This document shows, piece after piece, positions 25,010-35,500 of a stretch of DNA of 57,853 bases. This DNA comes from Flavobacteriaceae bacterium (GTDB lineage Bacteria; Bacteroidota; Bacteroidia; Flavobacteriales; Flavobacteriaceae). The translations under genes and the position numbers were made by a program. The notes beneath the pieces were generated by a model. The model did no database searches and was not told the origin of the DNA. It saw only the letters and a program-made list of their open reading frames with translations. Each line of letters opens with the position of its first letter. Within the stretch, counting starts at the first letter, position 1. The stretch lies in assembly GCA_018608765.1 (NCBI GenBank), contig JABAYY010000064.1, positions 1-57,853 of the forward strand. Reading direction: 5' to 3'.

Positions 25010-27820
25010 ATGAAAAAAAATAGTATTATTTTTTTGATCGGTTTACTAACGTTCTGTACCTCTTTTGCACAACAAACTGTTGTTGAGGGAAGTGTGAAGG
25101 ATTTAACTTCTAACCAAGCTTTGGCTGAAGTTACTGTTTCCTTTGAAGGACTGTTACTAAGCACACAAACAGATGCCTTAGGGGTGTTTATGTTTTCTTC
25201 CGATGTTCCATTAGGAGAGCAAGTATTGACCTTGACAAAAGACGGTTATAGAATCGCGCGCTATCCAATTGTTGTGAATGAAGGAAAGACTTTAAGCATT
25301 CAAGATATGATGATGTCTATAGATGATTCTGACGACGATTTGTTTACCATTACACTATCAGATGATGAACTAAGTGATGACACGAGTGGTGCAGATAACA
25401 TCTCTGGATTGTTATCGTCTTCACAAGATGTATTTCAACGAGCTGCGGCCTTTGAATTCAGTTCTTCGTTTTTTAGAGTTCGTGGACTCAATTCCGATAA
25501 CGGAAATGTGTTGATGAACGGAATCGAAATGAACAAAGTATATAATGGCAGACCACAGTGGAGTAACTGGGGAGGTTTAAACGACGTTCTTAGAAATCAA
25601 GAGTTAACCACTGGTTTAGCTCCGTCCTCTTATAATTTTGGAGGTATTCTAGGAACCACCAACATTAACTTAAGAGCTTCTGAATACCGAAGCGGCTCTC
25701 GTGTTACGTACTCATCTTCTAACAGAAGTTATACCAACAGAGTTATGGCAACCCATGCTTCTGGAGTCGTGAAAGGTGGCTGGTCTTATGCATTTTCTTT
25801 AGGAAGACGTTGGGGTAATGAAGGCTTTCAAGACGGAACGTTTTATGATGCGAACTCATTTTTTGTTTCTGTTGAAAAGAAAATTAATGACAACCACAGC
25901 TTAAACTTTACGGGGTTTTATACTCCAAACAAGCGTGGAAAATCATCTCCAAATACGCAAGAAGTATATGATTTAAAAGATATTAAGTACAACGAATATT
26001 GGGGCTACCAAGATGGTGAAAAGCGTAATTCGCGTGTCAAGCGTATTGCAGAGCCTGTTTTAATGTTGAACCATTATTGGGATTTTAACGAAAAAACAAG
26101 TTTAAATACCAATGTTGCTTACCAATTTGGAGAACTCGGAAATAGCCGTTTGGACTATGGAGGGACTCGATTGAATAATGACAATATTATTATCGGTGGA
26201 GGAACAAACCCAAGCCCTACATATTACCAAAAACTACCAAGTTATTGGTTAACTGAGGCAGCGGGTCCAAATCCTGCTGAAGCATATCTTAGAGAACAAG
26301 AATTTCTAAGCAATGGGCAAATTGATTGGGGATCACTTTATCAAGCAAATAGAGAAAACGAAGGTGGATTATCATCTTATGCATTGTATGAGGATCGTAG
26401 TGACGACACTCAATTGACTGTTAACACCATTTTTAATTCAGAAGTCTCTGAACATGTAACCTTGAATGCTGCTGTTAACTACAAGCAATTTAGATCTGAA
26501 AACTTCGGAGAAATATTAGACTTGTTAGGAGGTCAAGGATACCTAAATGTAGACTCATTTGGAGGAAATCAATTTAACACTCTAAATCCAAATCAAGTTG
26601 TTGGCGTAGGTGACAAGTTCAGATATAATTATAACATAGAATCTACGAGCATGAGTAGTTTTGTACAAGCTCAATTTAAATATAATAAAATTGACTTTTT
26701 CACGGCTCTTAGTTACACTAAAACATCTCACCAAAGAGAAGGCTTATATAAAAACGAAGTTTATTCGGAGGATTCTTATGGAAAAGGAAAAAAAGTCACC
26801 TTTAGTGGTATTGGAGCTAAAGGAGGTTTTACGTATAAGTTTTCTGGAAAGCATTTATTAGTAGCCAATGCAGGTTATTTAACAAAGGCTCCAACGCTTA
26901 GAAACACCTACACGAACTCTAGAGAAAATCATGCGATTGTAGGAGATAATTCAAATTTTGATATTACTGAAGAAAAAATTACTTCTTTTGATTTGAACTA
27001 TGTTTACAGATCTCCAATCGTTAAAGCTAGATTGACTGGGTATTTCACGAAAATGCAAGATGCAAATGAAGTGTCATTTTACTATGCTGATGGAATTGGT
27101 GGAGACAACACCGCTTTTGTTCAGGAAATTCTTCAAGACATTGATAAGAAACATTTAGGAATTGAATTTGGTATTGAAGCTCAAGTGACCCCAACCATTA
27201 AATTAACCGGAGTTGCTTCTATTGGTCAATATACGTATGATAATAATCCTAATGTGACTTTAAGGTCAAGTGATTTTGCTAACGAAACCATGCCTATCGA
27301 CGGTAACAATCCTGACTATATAGATGCTGGAGAAGCCTCTTTAAAAGATTATAAAATTGCTGGTGGCCCACAACAAGCTTTCTCTTTAGGGTTTGAATAC
27401 CGCGACCCTAATTACTGGTGGTTTGGTACCACGGCAAACTTTATGTCTAATGCCTATGTAGATGTATCTCCCTTAACGCGTACAAGTAATTTTTATCAAG
27501 ATCAAGATGGTTTACCATTTAATGATTATGACCCAGCCCTTGCACGCGAACTTTTAAAACAAGAAAAATTTGATTCTTATATGGTATGGAATGCTGTAGG
27601 GGGAAAATCTTGGAAAGTTGGCGACAAGTACATAAGCTTGTTTGTAAGTTTAAACAACATTCTTAACAAGAAATTCAAAACGGGTGGTTACGAACAAGGA
27701 CGTAACGCCAATTATCGCAATCTAAAACAAGACGTTAGTAATGACAAACGTGTTTTTGGATCTAAATACTGGTATGGTAGAGGGACTACTTACTTTTTAA
27801 ACTTAAACTTAAGATTCTAA
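25010..27820 (+). CDS. TonB-dependent outer-membrane receptor (second copy type)
   Basis: 936-residue relative of the receptor at 19034. Signal peptide (1-20, ending SFAQ), CarboxypepD_reg-like domain (about 22-100), an acidic linker rich in D/S (about 103-130), plug with FRVRGLNSDNGNVLMNGIE and RPQWSNWGGLNDVLRN, and a long barrel ending in FLNLNLRF. The matching 'YWSNW/QWSNW' plug motif and the barrel phrase LNHYWDxNxxTS shared with the first receptor indicate common ancestry. A DUF5689 lipoprotein follows after 24 bases. Substrate unknown; the neighbouring nuclease-fold gene suggests a phosphate-containing molecule. Confidence 0.92.
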   Translation: MKKNSIIFLIGLLTFCTSFAQQTVVEGSVKDLTSNQALAEVTVSFEGLLLSTQTDALGVFMFSSDVPLGEQVLTLTKDGYRIARYPIVVNEGKTLSIQDMMMSIDDSDDDLFTITLSDDELSDDTSGADNISGLLSSSQDVFQRAAAFEFSSSFFRVRGLNSDNGNVLMNGIEMNKVYNGRPQWSNWGGLNDVLRNQELTTGLAPSSYNFGGILGTTNINLRASEYRSGSRVTYSSSNRSYTNRVMATHASGVVKGGWSYAFSLGRRWGNEGFQDGTFYDANSFFVSVEKKINDNHSLNFTGFYTPNKRGKSSPNTQEVYDLKDIKYNEYWGYQDGEKRNSRVKRIAEPVLMLNHYWDFNEKTSLNTNVAYQFGELGNSRLDYGGTRLNNDNIIIGGGTNPSPTYYQKLPSYWLTEAAGPNPAEAYLREQEFLSNGQIDWGSLYQANRENEGGLSSYALYEDRSDDTQLTVNTIFNSEVSEHVTLNAAVNYKQFRSENFGEILDLLGGQGYLNVDSFGGNQFNTLNPNQVVGVGDKFRYNYNIESTSMSSFVQAQFKYNKIDFFTALSYTKTSHQREGLYKNEVYSEDSYGKGKKVTFSGIGAKGGFTYKFSGKHLLVANAGYLTKAPTLRNTYTNSRENHAIVGDNSNFDITEEKITSFDLNYVYRSPIVKARLTGYFTKMQDANEVSFYYADGIGGDNTAFVQEILQDIDKKHLGIEFGIEAQVTPTIKLTGVASIGQYTYDNNPNVTLRSSDFANETMPIDGNNPDYIDAGEASLKDYKIAGGPQQAFSLGFEYRDPNYWWFGTTANFMSNAYVDVSPLTRTSNFYQDQDGLPFNDYDPALARELLKQEKFDSYMVWNAVGGKSWKVGDKYISLFVSLNNILNKKFKTGGYEQGRNANYRNLKQDVSNDKRVFGSKYWYGRGTTYFLNLNLRF

Positions 27821-27844
27821 AATAAAAAATTAATATATTAAATT

Positions 27845-29143
27845 ATGAAAGCAAACAAATTTTTATCTTATTTAGTAGTGTTTACTGCTGCTATTATGAT
27901 CTCTTCTTGTGTTCAAGATGACGATTATGAAATTCCATCTGTTGTTGTAACGAATGTTGAATTAGTTCCAAATACGACTATTGGTTTAGTGAAATCTATG
28001 TACACAGGCTCTTTAGTTGAATTTTCAGAGGCTAGTAACGGTGGAAACCTGATTATGGAAGGTTATGTAATTTCCAATGATGAAGCTGGAAATTTTTATA
28101 AAACACTAATATTACAGGATGCTCCTGAGAACCCTACGGCAGGAATTAAAATTGATATTGATGCAGTATCACTATTTTCTTTTTATAAGCCAGGAAGAAA
28201 GGTATATGTAAAGCTATCTGGACTTGGAATGACGGAGTCTAATGGAGTGTTACAAATTGGTACAATTTCAGGGACTGGTGTAGAGAGAATCTCTGCAACG
28301 AATTACCAAGACTATATTGTACGATCTGAAGAGATTGCTACAATTGTTCCAAAAATCATTACACCAGCGCAATATTCTGATGTACTAATCAATACATTAA
28401 TACAGTTAGAGGATATGCAGTTAAGCGGAGCAGAAGTTGGTCTCCCTTATGCGAATGCATATGATACCTACAATGTAAACAGATCTCTTAAAAATTGTGT
28501 TGATGATTCTTACACAATCTTAAGAAATAGTGGTTATTCTAGTTTTAGTAAAGAACTTTTTCCAGTAGGAAAGGGCTCTATTTCAGGGATATTTAGTAAG
28601 TACAATTCAGATTATCAATTATTTATTAGAGATACGGAAGATATTTCTTTTGACGGTGACAGATGTGATCCGTTATTCGAAGAATATTTTGAAACTAACT
28701 TTACAACATGGACTGCATTTAGTGTTACAGGATCTCAAGTTTGGTCTCCTAATTCTTACGGTAACCCAGGGTATTGCGCAGCAATGTCTGGATACAGCAG
28801 TGGTTCAACTAGTGAAAATGAGGACTGGTTAATTACACCTGCAATTGACTTATCTGCAGTTTCTTCTGCAGTTCTTACTTTTCAAACCGCAAAAAACTAT
28901 ACAGGAAATGTATTAGAAGTTTATATGTGTACAGACTATTTAGGAGGAGATCCTAATGATAGTGGAAGCTGGGTTCCGTTATCCGTTACACTTTCTACGG
29001 GTAGCTGGAGTTGGACAGATTCAGGAAATATTGATGTATCTGCTGCCGCTGGCGAAAATCTTTTTGTAGCGTTCAAATATACGTGTACAGGGTCTTCTTC
29101 AGCAACATATGAGGTAGATAATGTAAAAGTTTTTGTACCATAA
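27845..29143 (+). CDS. DUF5689 lipoprotein with C-terminal choice-of-anchor J domain
   Basis: 432-residue lipoprotein: signal peptide with lipobox ISSC (C22), then VQDDDYE, an acidic stretch right after the Cys that resembles the Bacteroidota surface-export signal. The DUF5689 region (about 40-275) has the OB-fold-like pattern GNLIMEGYVISNDEAGNFYKT, TAGIKIDID and GRKVYVKLSG. The C-terminal 150 residues are an anchor-J type module: FEEYFETNFTTWTAFS, ENEDWLITPAIDLSA and YEVDNVKVF. The lipoprotein of the first receptor also has an anchor-J module. Likely a surface ligand-capture partner of the receptor. Confidence 0.85.
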   Translation: MKANKFLSYLVVFTAAIMISSCVQDDDYEIPSVVVTNVELVPNTTIGLVKSMYTGSLVEFSEASNGGNLIMEGYVISNDEAGNFYKTLILQDAPENPTAGIKIDIDAVSLFSFYKPGRKVYVKLSGLGMTESNGVLQIGTISGTGVERISATNYQDYIVRSEEIATIVPKIITPAQYSDVLINTLIQLEDMQLSGAEVGLPYANAYDTYNVNRSLKNCVDDSYTILRNSGYSSFSKELFPVGKGSISGIFSKYNSDYQLFIRDTEDISFDGDRCDPLFEEYFETNFTTWTAFSVTGSQVWSPNSYGNPGYCAAMSGYSSGSTSENEDWLITPAIDLSAVSSAVLTFQTAKNYTGNVLEVYMCTDYLGGDPNDSGSWVPLSVTLSTGSWSWTDSGNIDVSAAAGENLFVAFKYTCTGSSSATYEVDNVKVFVP

Positions 29144-29161
29144 TTTATTATAACCCATTTA

Positions 29162-29192
29162 AAAAGCCGTTATTTATAACGGCTTTTTTTTT
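29162..29192 (+). terminator. Rho-independent terminator after second receptor/lipoprotein operon
   Basis: Perfect 12-bp inverted repeat AAAAGCCGTTAT/ATAACGGCTTTT with a 2-base loop and further T. It starts 19 bases after the lipoprotein stop. Confidence 0.88.
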
Positions 29193-29201
29193 ACACCATA
29201 T

Positions 29202-29579
29202 ATGAACTTTTTCAATCAACTCTATCTAACCGTTTTTAACCGTTTTAAAGGTCGTTACAAACAAAAAGCGAACACCATAGCATTGTTCTATACTTCGGTG
29301 TTACAAATCGCGCTTTTGTTTCTAGGCGGGGTCTTCTTCATTAAGTTTTTAGAACAAATGAAGGTTGTGGTCATGTCCAGTTCCAATACATGGATTGTCT
29401 TTGTTTTGACAGCCGTGTTTATTCACTTTAAAAACTGGGTGAATTACAGCGGACGCAAACGCCGTGTCTTAAACGCTAAACTGTCCAACAAAAAAGACTT
29501 GGGCTATTCACTGTTTATTCTTATCGCTTTGCCCATCGCTATTATTGCTTTATCCGTTTTGTTTTATAAAGCGGTTTAA
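29202..29579 (+). CDS. Small membrane protein of unknown function
   Basis: 125 residues with a basic N terminus and three likely membrane segments (about 28-47, 62-76 and 100-122). The loops are Lys/Arg-rich (HFKNWVNYSGRKRRVLNAK). I recognise no family motif. It begins only 10 bases after the terminator of the previous operon, so it must have its own promoter inside that stretch or be read through. Reality as a gene is supported by length, hydrophobic pattern and the good packing of the region. Confidence 0.65.
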   Translation: MNFFNQLYLTVFNRFKGRYKQKANTIALFYTSVLQIALLFLGGVFFIKFLEQMKVVVMSSSNTWIVFVLTAVFIHFKNWVNYSGRKRRVLNAKLSNKKDLGYSLFILIALPIAIIALSVLFYKAV

Positions 29580-29582
29580 ATA

Positions 29583-29606
29583 AAAAAGCCCCGCAAATGC
29601 GAGGCT
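29583..29606 (-). terminator. Rho-independent terminator for the OmpA-protein operon (minus strand)
   Basis: Inverted repeat AGCC-C-CGCA/TGCG-A-GGCT with one C-A mismatch and a 2-base loop. Read on the minus strand it is followed by six T, so it serves the gene ending at 29635. Confidence 0.75.
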
Positions 29607-29634
29607 GTTTATATATAAAAAAGTGTTTTAGAAT

Positions 29635-31548
29635 TTACTCATCATTTGGATTTCCTTCCAAGATAAAGAATTCAGAACGTCTGTTTAGTTGGTGTTCATC
29701 TTCTGTACACTTGCTGCCACAATCAACATTTGGCATCGTTTCTCCTTTACCTGATCCTGTAATTCTACTGGCATCAATTCCTTTAGAAATCACATACTGT
29801 GCCGTTGTTTTGGCACGTCTGTCCGACAGGGATAAGTTATAAGAAGCCGATCCACGAGAATCGGTATGCGACTCTGCACTGATTACAATCGATTCGTATT
29901 TAGTCATTAATTGTACTAATTTATCCAATTCAAAAGCCGCTTGTGCTGTAATGTTCGATTTATCAAAATCAAAGTAAATAGGATTTAAGAGGACTTTGTT
30001 TGCAAGAATAATATCCTCAATAGGAGTGAGGATAACTTCTACAGAAACTTCTTCTTCACTAGTTCCTTCTACGGTAGCCATACCGCTTTCGTAATCTGCT
30101 TTAGTACCCGTTATTAGAGTGTTCACATCACATTCAATGATGTATTCAACAACGCCTTGTGCGTTTGATACTTTCGTTCCAAAAACAGTCCCTTCAGCAT
30201 CTTTGATGTCCACTGATGCACCTTCTAAAACCAAGCCAGTTTCGCTGTCTTTTACCGTAACGGTCATTAACACATCACAAATCGGTTGTAGTTTTTTGAT
30301 GGCATAGATATCATCGCTTCCTTTTCCGCCTTCTCTGTTTGAAGAGACAAAACCTTCTTCGGTTTCTTCATTCATGCTAAATGCAAAATCGTCAGCATTT
30401 CCATTCACGGGGATTCCTATATTTCGTACAGGACCTACTTTTCCATCCACTACCTTCGCAAAAAACACATCCATTCCTCCAAGCCCTAAGTGGCCATTTG
30501 ATGAAAAATAGAGCGTATTACTTGAACTGATAAACGGAAACATTTCTTGTCCCTCCGTATTTAGTTTTTGTCCCATATTTGTAGCTTCTCCAACAGATCC
30601 GTCTGCATCAATAGGAGCACTGTAAATATCAAATTGTCCAAAACCACCTGTTTTGTCTGAAGCAAAATACAAGGTACTTCCATCTGCACTGACGGATGGG
30701 TTTTTCACAGAATAGCTGTTTCCATTTAAAGACAATGATTCTGCTTCCGACCATTGGCCTTCTTGCTTGACACTCTTAAATAGATGTAAAACACTGATTT
30801 TGTATTTTGTCAAAGAATCTCTTTCAAAAACTTTTTCGTAATAACTCTCACGAGAAAAATACATTGTATTTCCATCTGGAGAAAAGCTTACAGTTCCTTC
30901 GTGATATTTTGTGTTTATATTTTCTTCGATAATCGCAGGCGTTTGAAATGCACCTTCACTATCCACAGATGCGGTATAGATATCTAAAAAAGGTTCTTCA
31001 TTCCATCCGTACGTTCTACGGTTGCTGTTTCTGGCCGAAGTGATGTACAGCTTTCCATCTTGAAGGGTGCCCCCAAAATCTGAAACCTCAGAGTTGATCG
31101 GTAAATTTTGAACATTAAATTTTTTACCTCTGTCTAAAATTTTAGGCAAATAATTAGGGTTGGCTCTAAATGCAGTAGCTCTGTGATCTGCTGGACGCAT
31201 GGAAGCGAATCTTTCTAGCTGATTGTTTGATTCTTCATACTTTCCATTTGCTTTTAGCATCTGAGAGTAGTTGTAAATCATTTCAGGGTTTGAAGAAGTT
31301 TCCAATGCTTTGGCATACCACTTTTCAGCTTCAACAGTTTTGAATACATTGTAGTAGCATTCGGCAAGTTGGCCATATACATAAGCATCTGCGTCTCCGT
31401 CAGTTGCTAATTTTAAGTAGTCTTCAGCTGCTTCTACAAATTGAAATTTGTTGAAATGCTTATCTGCTTTTTTTGTGGCATTACTTTGAGCAGTTAAGCA
31501 AAAACTACTCATTAAGGTGATAATAAAAATTGATATAATATTTTTCAT
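29635..31548 (-). CDS. OmpA-family protein with TPR and PD40 repeats (PorE-like)
   Basis: 637-residue envelope protein. Signal peptide (1-20, LTAQ), TPR-type helical repeats (about 22-115), a beta-propeller built of PD40/WD40-like repeats (about 165-420, e.g. GTVSFSPDGNTMYFSR and NPSVSADGSTLYFASD), a CarboxypepD_reg-like domain (about 424-515), and a C-terminal OmpA peptidoglycan-binding domain (about 520-637, SHTDSRGSASYNLSLSDRRA and NRRSEF). This order matches PorE and related proteins linked to type IX secretion. It is last in an operon with a PorP/SprF protein and a giant adhesin; its likely role is to tie that complex to peptidoglycan. Confidence 0.9.
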   Translation of the reverse strand: MKNIISIFIITLMSSFCLTAQSNATKKADKHFNKFQFVEAAEDYLKLATDGDADAYVYGQLAECYYNVFKTVEAEKWYAKALETSSNPEMIYNYSQMLKANGKYEESNNQLERFASMRPADHRATAFRANPNYLPKILDRGKKFNVQNLPINSEVSDFGGTLQDGKLYITSARNSNRRTYGWNEEPFLDIYTASVDSEGAFQTPAIIEENINTKYHEGTVSFSPDGNTMYFSRESYYEKVFERDSLTKYKISVLHLFKSVKQEGQWSEAESLSLNGNSYSVKNPSVSADGSTLYFASDKTGGFGQFDIYSAPIDADGSVGEATNMGQKLNTEGQEMFPFISSSNTLYFSSNGHLGLGGMDVFFAKVVDGKVGPVRNIGIPVNGNADDFAFSMNEETEEGFVSSNREGGKGSDDIYAIKKLQPICDVLMTVTVKDSETGLVLEGASVDIKDAEGTVFGTKVSNAQGVVEYIIECDVNTLITGTKADYESGMATVEGTSEEEVSVEVILTPIEDIILANKVLLNPIYFDFDKSNITAQAAFELDKLVQLMTKYESIVISAESHTDSRGSASYNLSLSDRRAKTTAQYVISKGIDASRITGSGKGETMPNVDCGSKCTEDEHQLNRRSEFFILEGNPNDE

Positions 31549-31568
31549 AATGTAATTATTAACTTAGA

Positions 31569-32486
31569 TTAGAAATAACGTGGAGATCTTGAAACTTTGG
31601 TTGAAAAATTAAGGTCAAAATTAATAAAGATTTCATGAGATGAACTGGTAACAATATTCAAATCCGATTGAATGGCATCATATGCATATCCAATTCTAAG
31701 ATTGTTTGCGACCTGAAAATTAATCATACCACTAAAGGAGTCTTCTAATCGATAGCCCACACCAACTTCTACAAGATCAAACATAAATACATTTGCATTG
31801 ATATCATAACTCATAGGAGCATCAAATGCATATTTTATAAGTGTATGTGGCTTTAATTTAAAGTTTTCTGAAAGATCAAACACATACCCTGCTGCTGCAA
31901 AAAAGTGTTCCGATTCCGAACCAATCTTTGTTCCATTAGCATCTAAATGAACGCCATTCAGAATGTTTGGGATCGACAGAGAAATATAGTATTTACTTGG
32001 CTTGTAAAAATACACGCCTGCTCCAACATTAGGAGTTGTTTCGTTGATTGCATTTGCAAAAAATGGATCTCCTTGGTCAACGAGGGTAATTTGACTTTCT
32101 GCAATTCCTATATCATGAAAGGTAAATCCTCCTTTCACACCAAAGGCTAATTTGGTAACGGTTCCTACTGGAATCGTATAAGAGAAATCTACATATGCAT
32201 TGGTTTCCTTTACAGGGCCAATTTGATCTGATATGATAGACATCCCTAAACCAACATTTTTCCCAACAGGAGAGTGGATGTTGAAAGTAAAAGTTTCTGG
32301 TCCTCCATCGAGTCCAACCCATTGGCTACGATACAACGCTCCAACTGCTAAGCCTTCTGTTGATCCTGTATAAGCTGGATTGATGATATTCATATTATAC
32401 ATATACTGCGTGTACTGTGGATCCTGCTGTGCATTCACTTGAAATGCACACAGTATTGTAAATAAAATTATTACTAAATTTTTCAT
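31569..32486 (-). CDS. PorP/SprF family type IX secretion membrane protein
   Basis: 305-residue outer-membrane barrel. Signal peptide (1-19, VNAQ) and the family-defining start QDPQYTQYMYNMNIINPAYTG, followed by ALYRSQWVGLDGGPETFTF. PorP/SprF proteins are needed for secretion or surface attachment of specific T9SS substrates with type B C-terminal domains, as SprF is for SprB. Here it lies 21 bases after such a substrate gene and 20 bases before the OmpA gene, which fits a dedicated partner for the 1891-residue adhesin. Confidence 0.94.
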   Translation of the reverse strand: MKNLVIILFTILCAFQVNAQQDPQYTQYMYNMNIINPAYTGSTEGLAVGALYRSQWVGLDGGPETFTFNIHSPVGKNVGLGMSIISDQIGPVKETNAYVDFSYTIPVGTVTKLAFGVKGGFTFHDIGIAESQITLVDQGDPFFANAINETTPNVGAGVYFYKPSKYYISLSIPNILNGVHLDANGTKIGSESEHFFAAAGYVFDLSENFKLKPHTLIKYAFDAPMSYDINANVFMFDLVEVGVGYRLEDSFSGMINFQVANNLRIGYAYDAIQSDLNIVTSSSHEIFINFDLNFSTKVSRSPRYF

Positions 32487-32507
32487 TATTGTTTGTTGTT
32501 ATATTGG

Positions 32508-35500
32508 TTAGTAATTTAGGTATATCCAGCTTGTTGTTGGTGCTCTTCCAGAACCAAATTGAATCACATAGAAATAAGTTCCAACAGGTAATAAGTTGTT
32601 AGAGTCTGAATTTCCAGAACTCGCATCTTGTCCACACCATTGGTTTGTGTAATCATTCAATTCAAACACCTTCACTCCGTATCTGTTATATATTTCAGCC
32701 TTGATAATATTATCAGATGCTTCCAAGTGATCTAACATAAGACAGTCATTAACACCATCGCCATTTGGAGAAAGTCCTTGCGGGATATCCACACAATTAG
32801 CATTCATATAGCTAGCGACTTCAATTAGTGTCGATGCTTCACACGTCGTCACTAGGTCCATAACTACAACTTCCACAAATCCTAGTGCTTGTCCTGCAGT
32901 ATGTGTATATGAATAATCTGGACCTGATTGAACTTCTGTTCCACCAATATACCAAATATATTCAAGATCACTTCCTAAAAGATCTGCATTTAGAACGTTT
33001 ACTGAAAGTTCTACATCCTCGTTCATACATTTTCTGAAAACAGTATCATCTTCAAGTTGAGGTGTCTCGCCAGCGACCAAAGTAATGGTAGTTTCACCAA
33101 AACAGTCTCTTTCATCAATTACAGTGACAAGATATTCGCCAATTTGATCTGAACCAGCAGGGACTAAATAAGTATTGTCAGAGCCTGCTTGTACATCAAC
33201 ACCATCATAGGTCCAATAATACGTCATCGTATCTAAAACATCTGAATTAGAAACAGTTACTTCCAAAACACTGTCTACATCTGAACAACGAAAAACGGTG
33301 CTTTCAGTTGGAACAGGTTCTGGACTTGGATTAATACCGACTTCTACATCATCTGTTATGGTAGCTGTGCCACCAATACAAAGGCTATAAGTAATTGCTG
33401 CGGTATATACAGTTGTTTCTGTTGGTGCTACCGTTACGGTTTCACCAGTTCCTATAGACGTTTCTCCGTCAAACCATTCAATTGTGAAATCAGGGTCACC
33501 TAAGGAAGGTGTAAACCTCCAAAATTCATCTGTTGCATCCCAAACACTTGTGTTTCTTTCTGGAGGAGTAAACGCTACTGTTCCTGGTACGTTCTGAACT
33601 CCAACAACAGCATTCCCACTATTCCAAGAGGTACAAGTTGGTTTGTCGTAAATATTTACATCAATTGCGTTAGAAGATTCATAAAGAATAATTTGTGAAC
33701 TAGATTTGTTATCATTACAAGCAGAGCCAAAATGACAGACTTCCGAATAGTTGACTACAAATTGTCGAGATGGTGTTGCACCCAATACGACATAATTGAT
33801 ATCTCCACAAACAGAAGGATCAATATCATGTCCAACTCCAAATATGTTTGCTTCTGATAAGGTCGAATTTGAATTGTTGGGTAAAGTGTCAGCACTGTTT
33901 AAAGCATAGCCATTTCCGCCCCCTGCATTTTCTAATTCAAAAGAGAGTACTCCGTTTGATCCTATTAAAATTTGATCGTAAGTTTCTCCAAAGAAACAAA
34001 ACTCAAATCCTAGGTCAATAATGTCAGACCATGTATCGTCAATATCCAAACTTGTTGGTGTTCCACCAGTCAGTACTGGCATTGGACAGCCTTGTTGTAA
34101 ATTAACTTCATAAGATGAAGTGTCTTGTCCTAAAAGATGGTAAGTAGCTGTTAGGCTAGTGCTAGTTCCTTCACAAAATGTAGTGTCTTCTCCAGCATAT
34201 ATAATAGAACACTCGTTTGGAGGTGGTGGACACAAAAAGGTTAAGGCTCCACTATTGACCACACAAGAGTTATCATCGTTGTTTATGGCAGAGATTAAAA
34301 CATTAACTCCTGCAGTGTACGGTCCAAATGTAACCACACCCGTGCTAGTCACCGTCTGTTCTGCACTTGCCAAGTTATCTGAAATAACTACCGATGTTGC
34401 AGTCCCTAAATCAGAAACATCCACATCAATATAAAAATCTTGACTTACTGCACAGTCCCCTAAGACAGCAAAATCAACTGTTTGAGTAATACAAGATTTA
34501 CAACTAACATCAAAATCCCAAGGGGTGTAGAAAGTACTTCCATCACAATTGCCACTTCCATCGGACTCTACTTCTATATACATGGATGTTGAGGTCGATT
34601 CAATAACCAGACCTTCTAAATCATCCAAATCGTTGGTATTGTTGTTAAACAACACTGTCCCTGAGTTATCAAGTCCGTCGTATATAGTAATGTCATCATA
34701 AAACCCTTCTATAGTACCCGCATTAAAAGTTATTGTTAAAGGATAGCCAGTTGTAGAGGTGAATACCCAAAACATGGTTTCATTTCTTGTATAACAATAG
34801 TTTATGTTAACAGGTGCTCCCGATGCACAGTCCACAGTATAATTTGTTTGTTGTGTAGTTGTAAAGGTCACAGGGCCAACCCATGTAGAAAAACCATCTT
34901 CAGTACCACAATCTGCACGTACATAGGCATCATAGGTAGTTTCAAAGTCCAGCCCTGTAAATTGTGTTGACGTCACTGTTGCAGCAGTCCCATTTCCAGT
35001 TGGGGCAGGATCACCTGTTGGAACTAGTACATATTCCCAAGTGCTATTTCCGGTTCCTGCAGTCCAATCAAAATCAGCTGTACTTCCAGAAATGTTAGAA
35101 ATCGTCAGTCCAGTAGGAGGATAACAACTCGGAGCAGGTGCACAAGAGATTGAAATTTCATATCCCGGATCATTCACAAAACCATCACTGGTAAATAAAA
35201 AGGTCAAGGCGCCAGTCGCATCTGTAGATGAAATTGGGTCCGGAATAGTTGCTCCACTAAACGTTCCTAATTCTTCTGAGGATGTGTCTGGTCCATTGTA
35301 AACAGTAAAGAAATCCCATCCTGCTTCGATATCAAAATTTAGGAAGGTAAACGTGACTAGATCTCCTGCAGTTTCAGGAAATATAGTAACCGTTATTGAT
35401 TCATTATTCGCATAATTTCCAGTCGCACCTCCAGAATCAAAAAGTACATCGCCACAACCAGGGGCCGTAGTGAAGACTAGAGGACCTACCCAATCACTTG

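Noticed and set aside
34159-34434. Plus-strand open frames inside the adhesin gene (e.g. 91 codons)
   Set aside because: They lie antisense to a well-supported 1891-codon gene, have no recognisable domains and reflect its composition.
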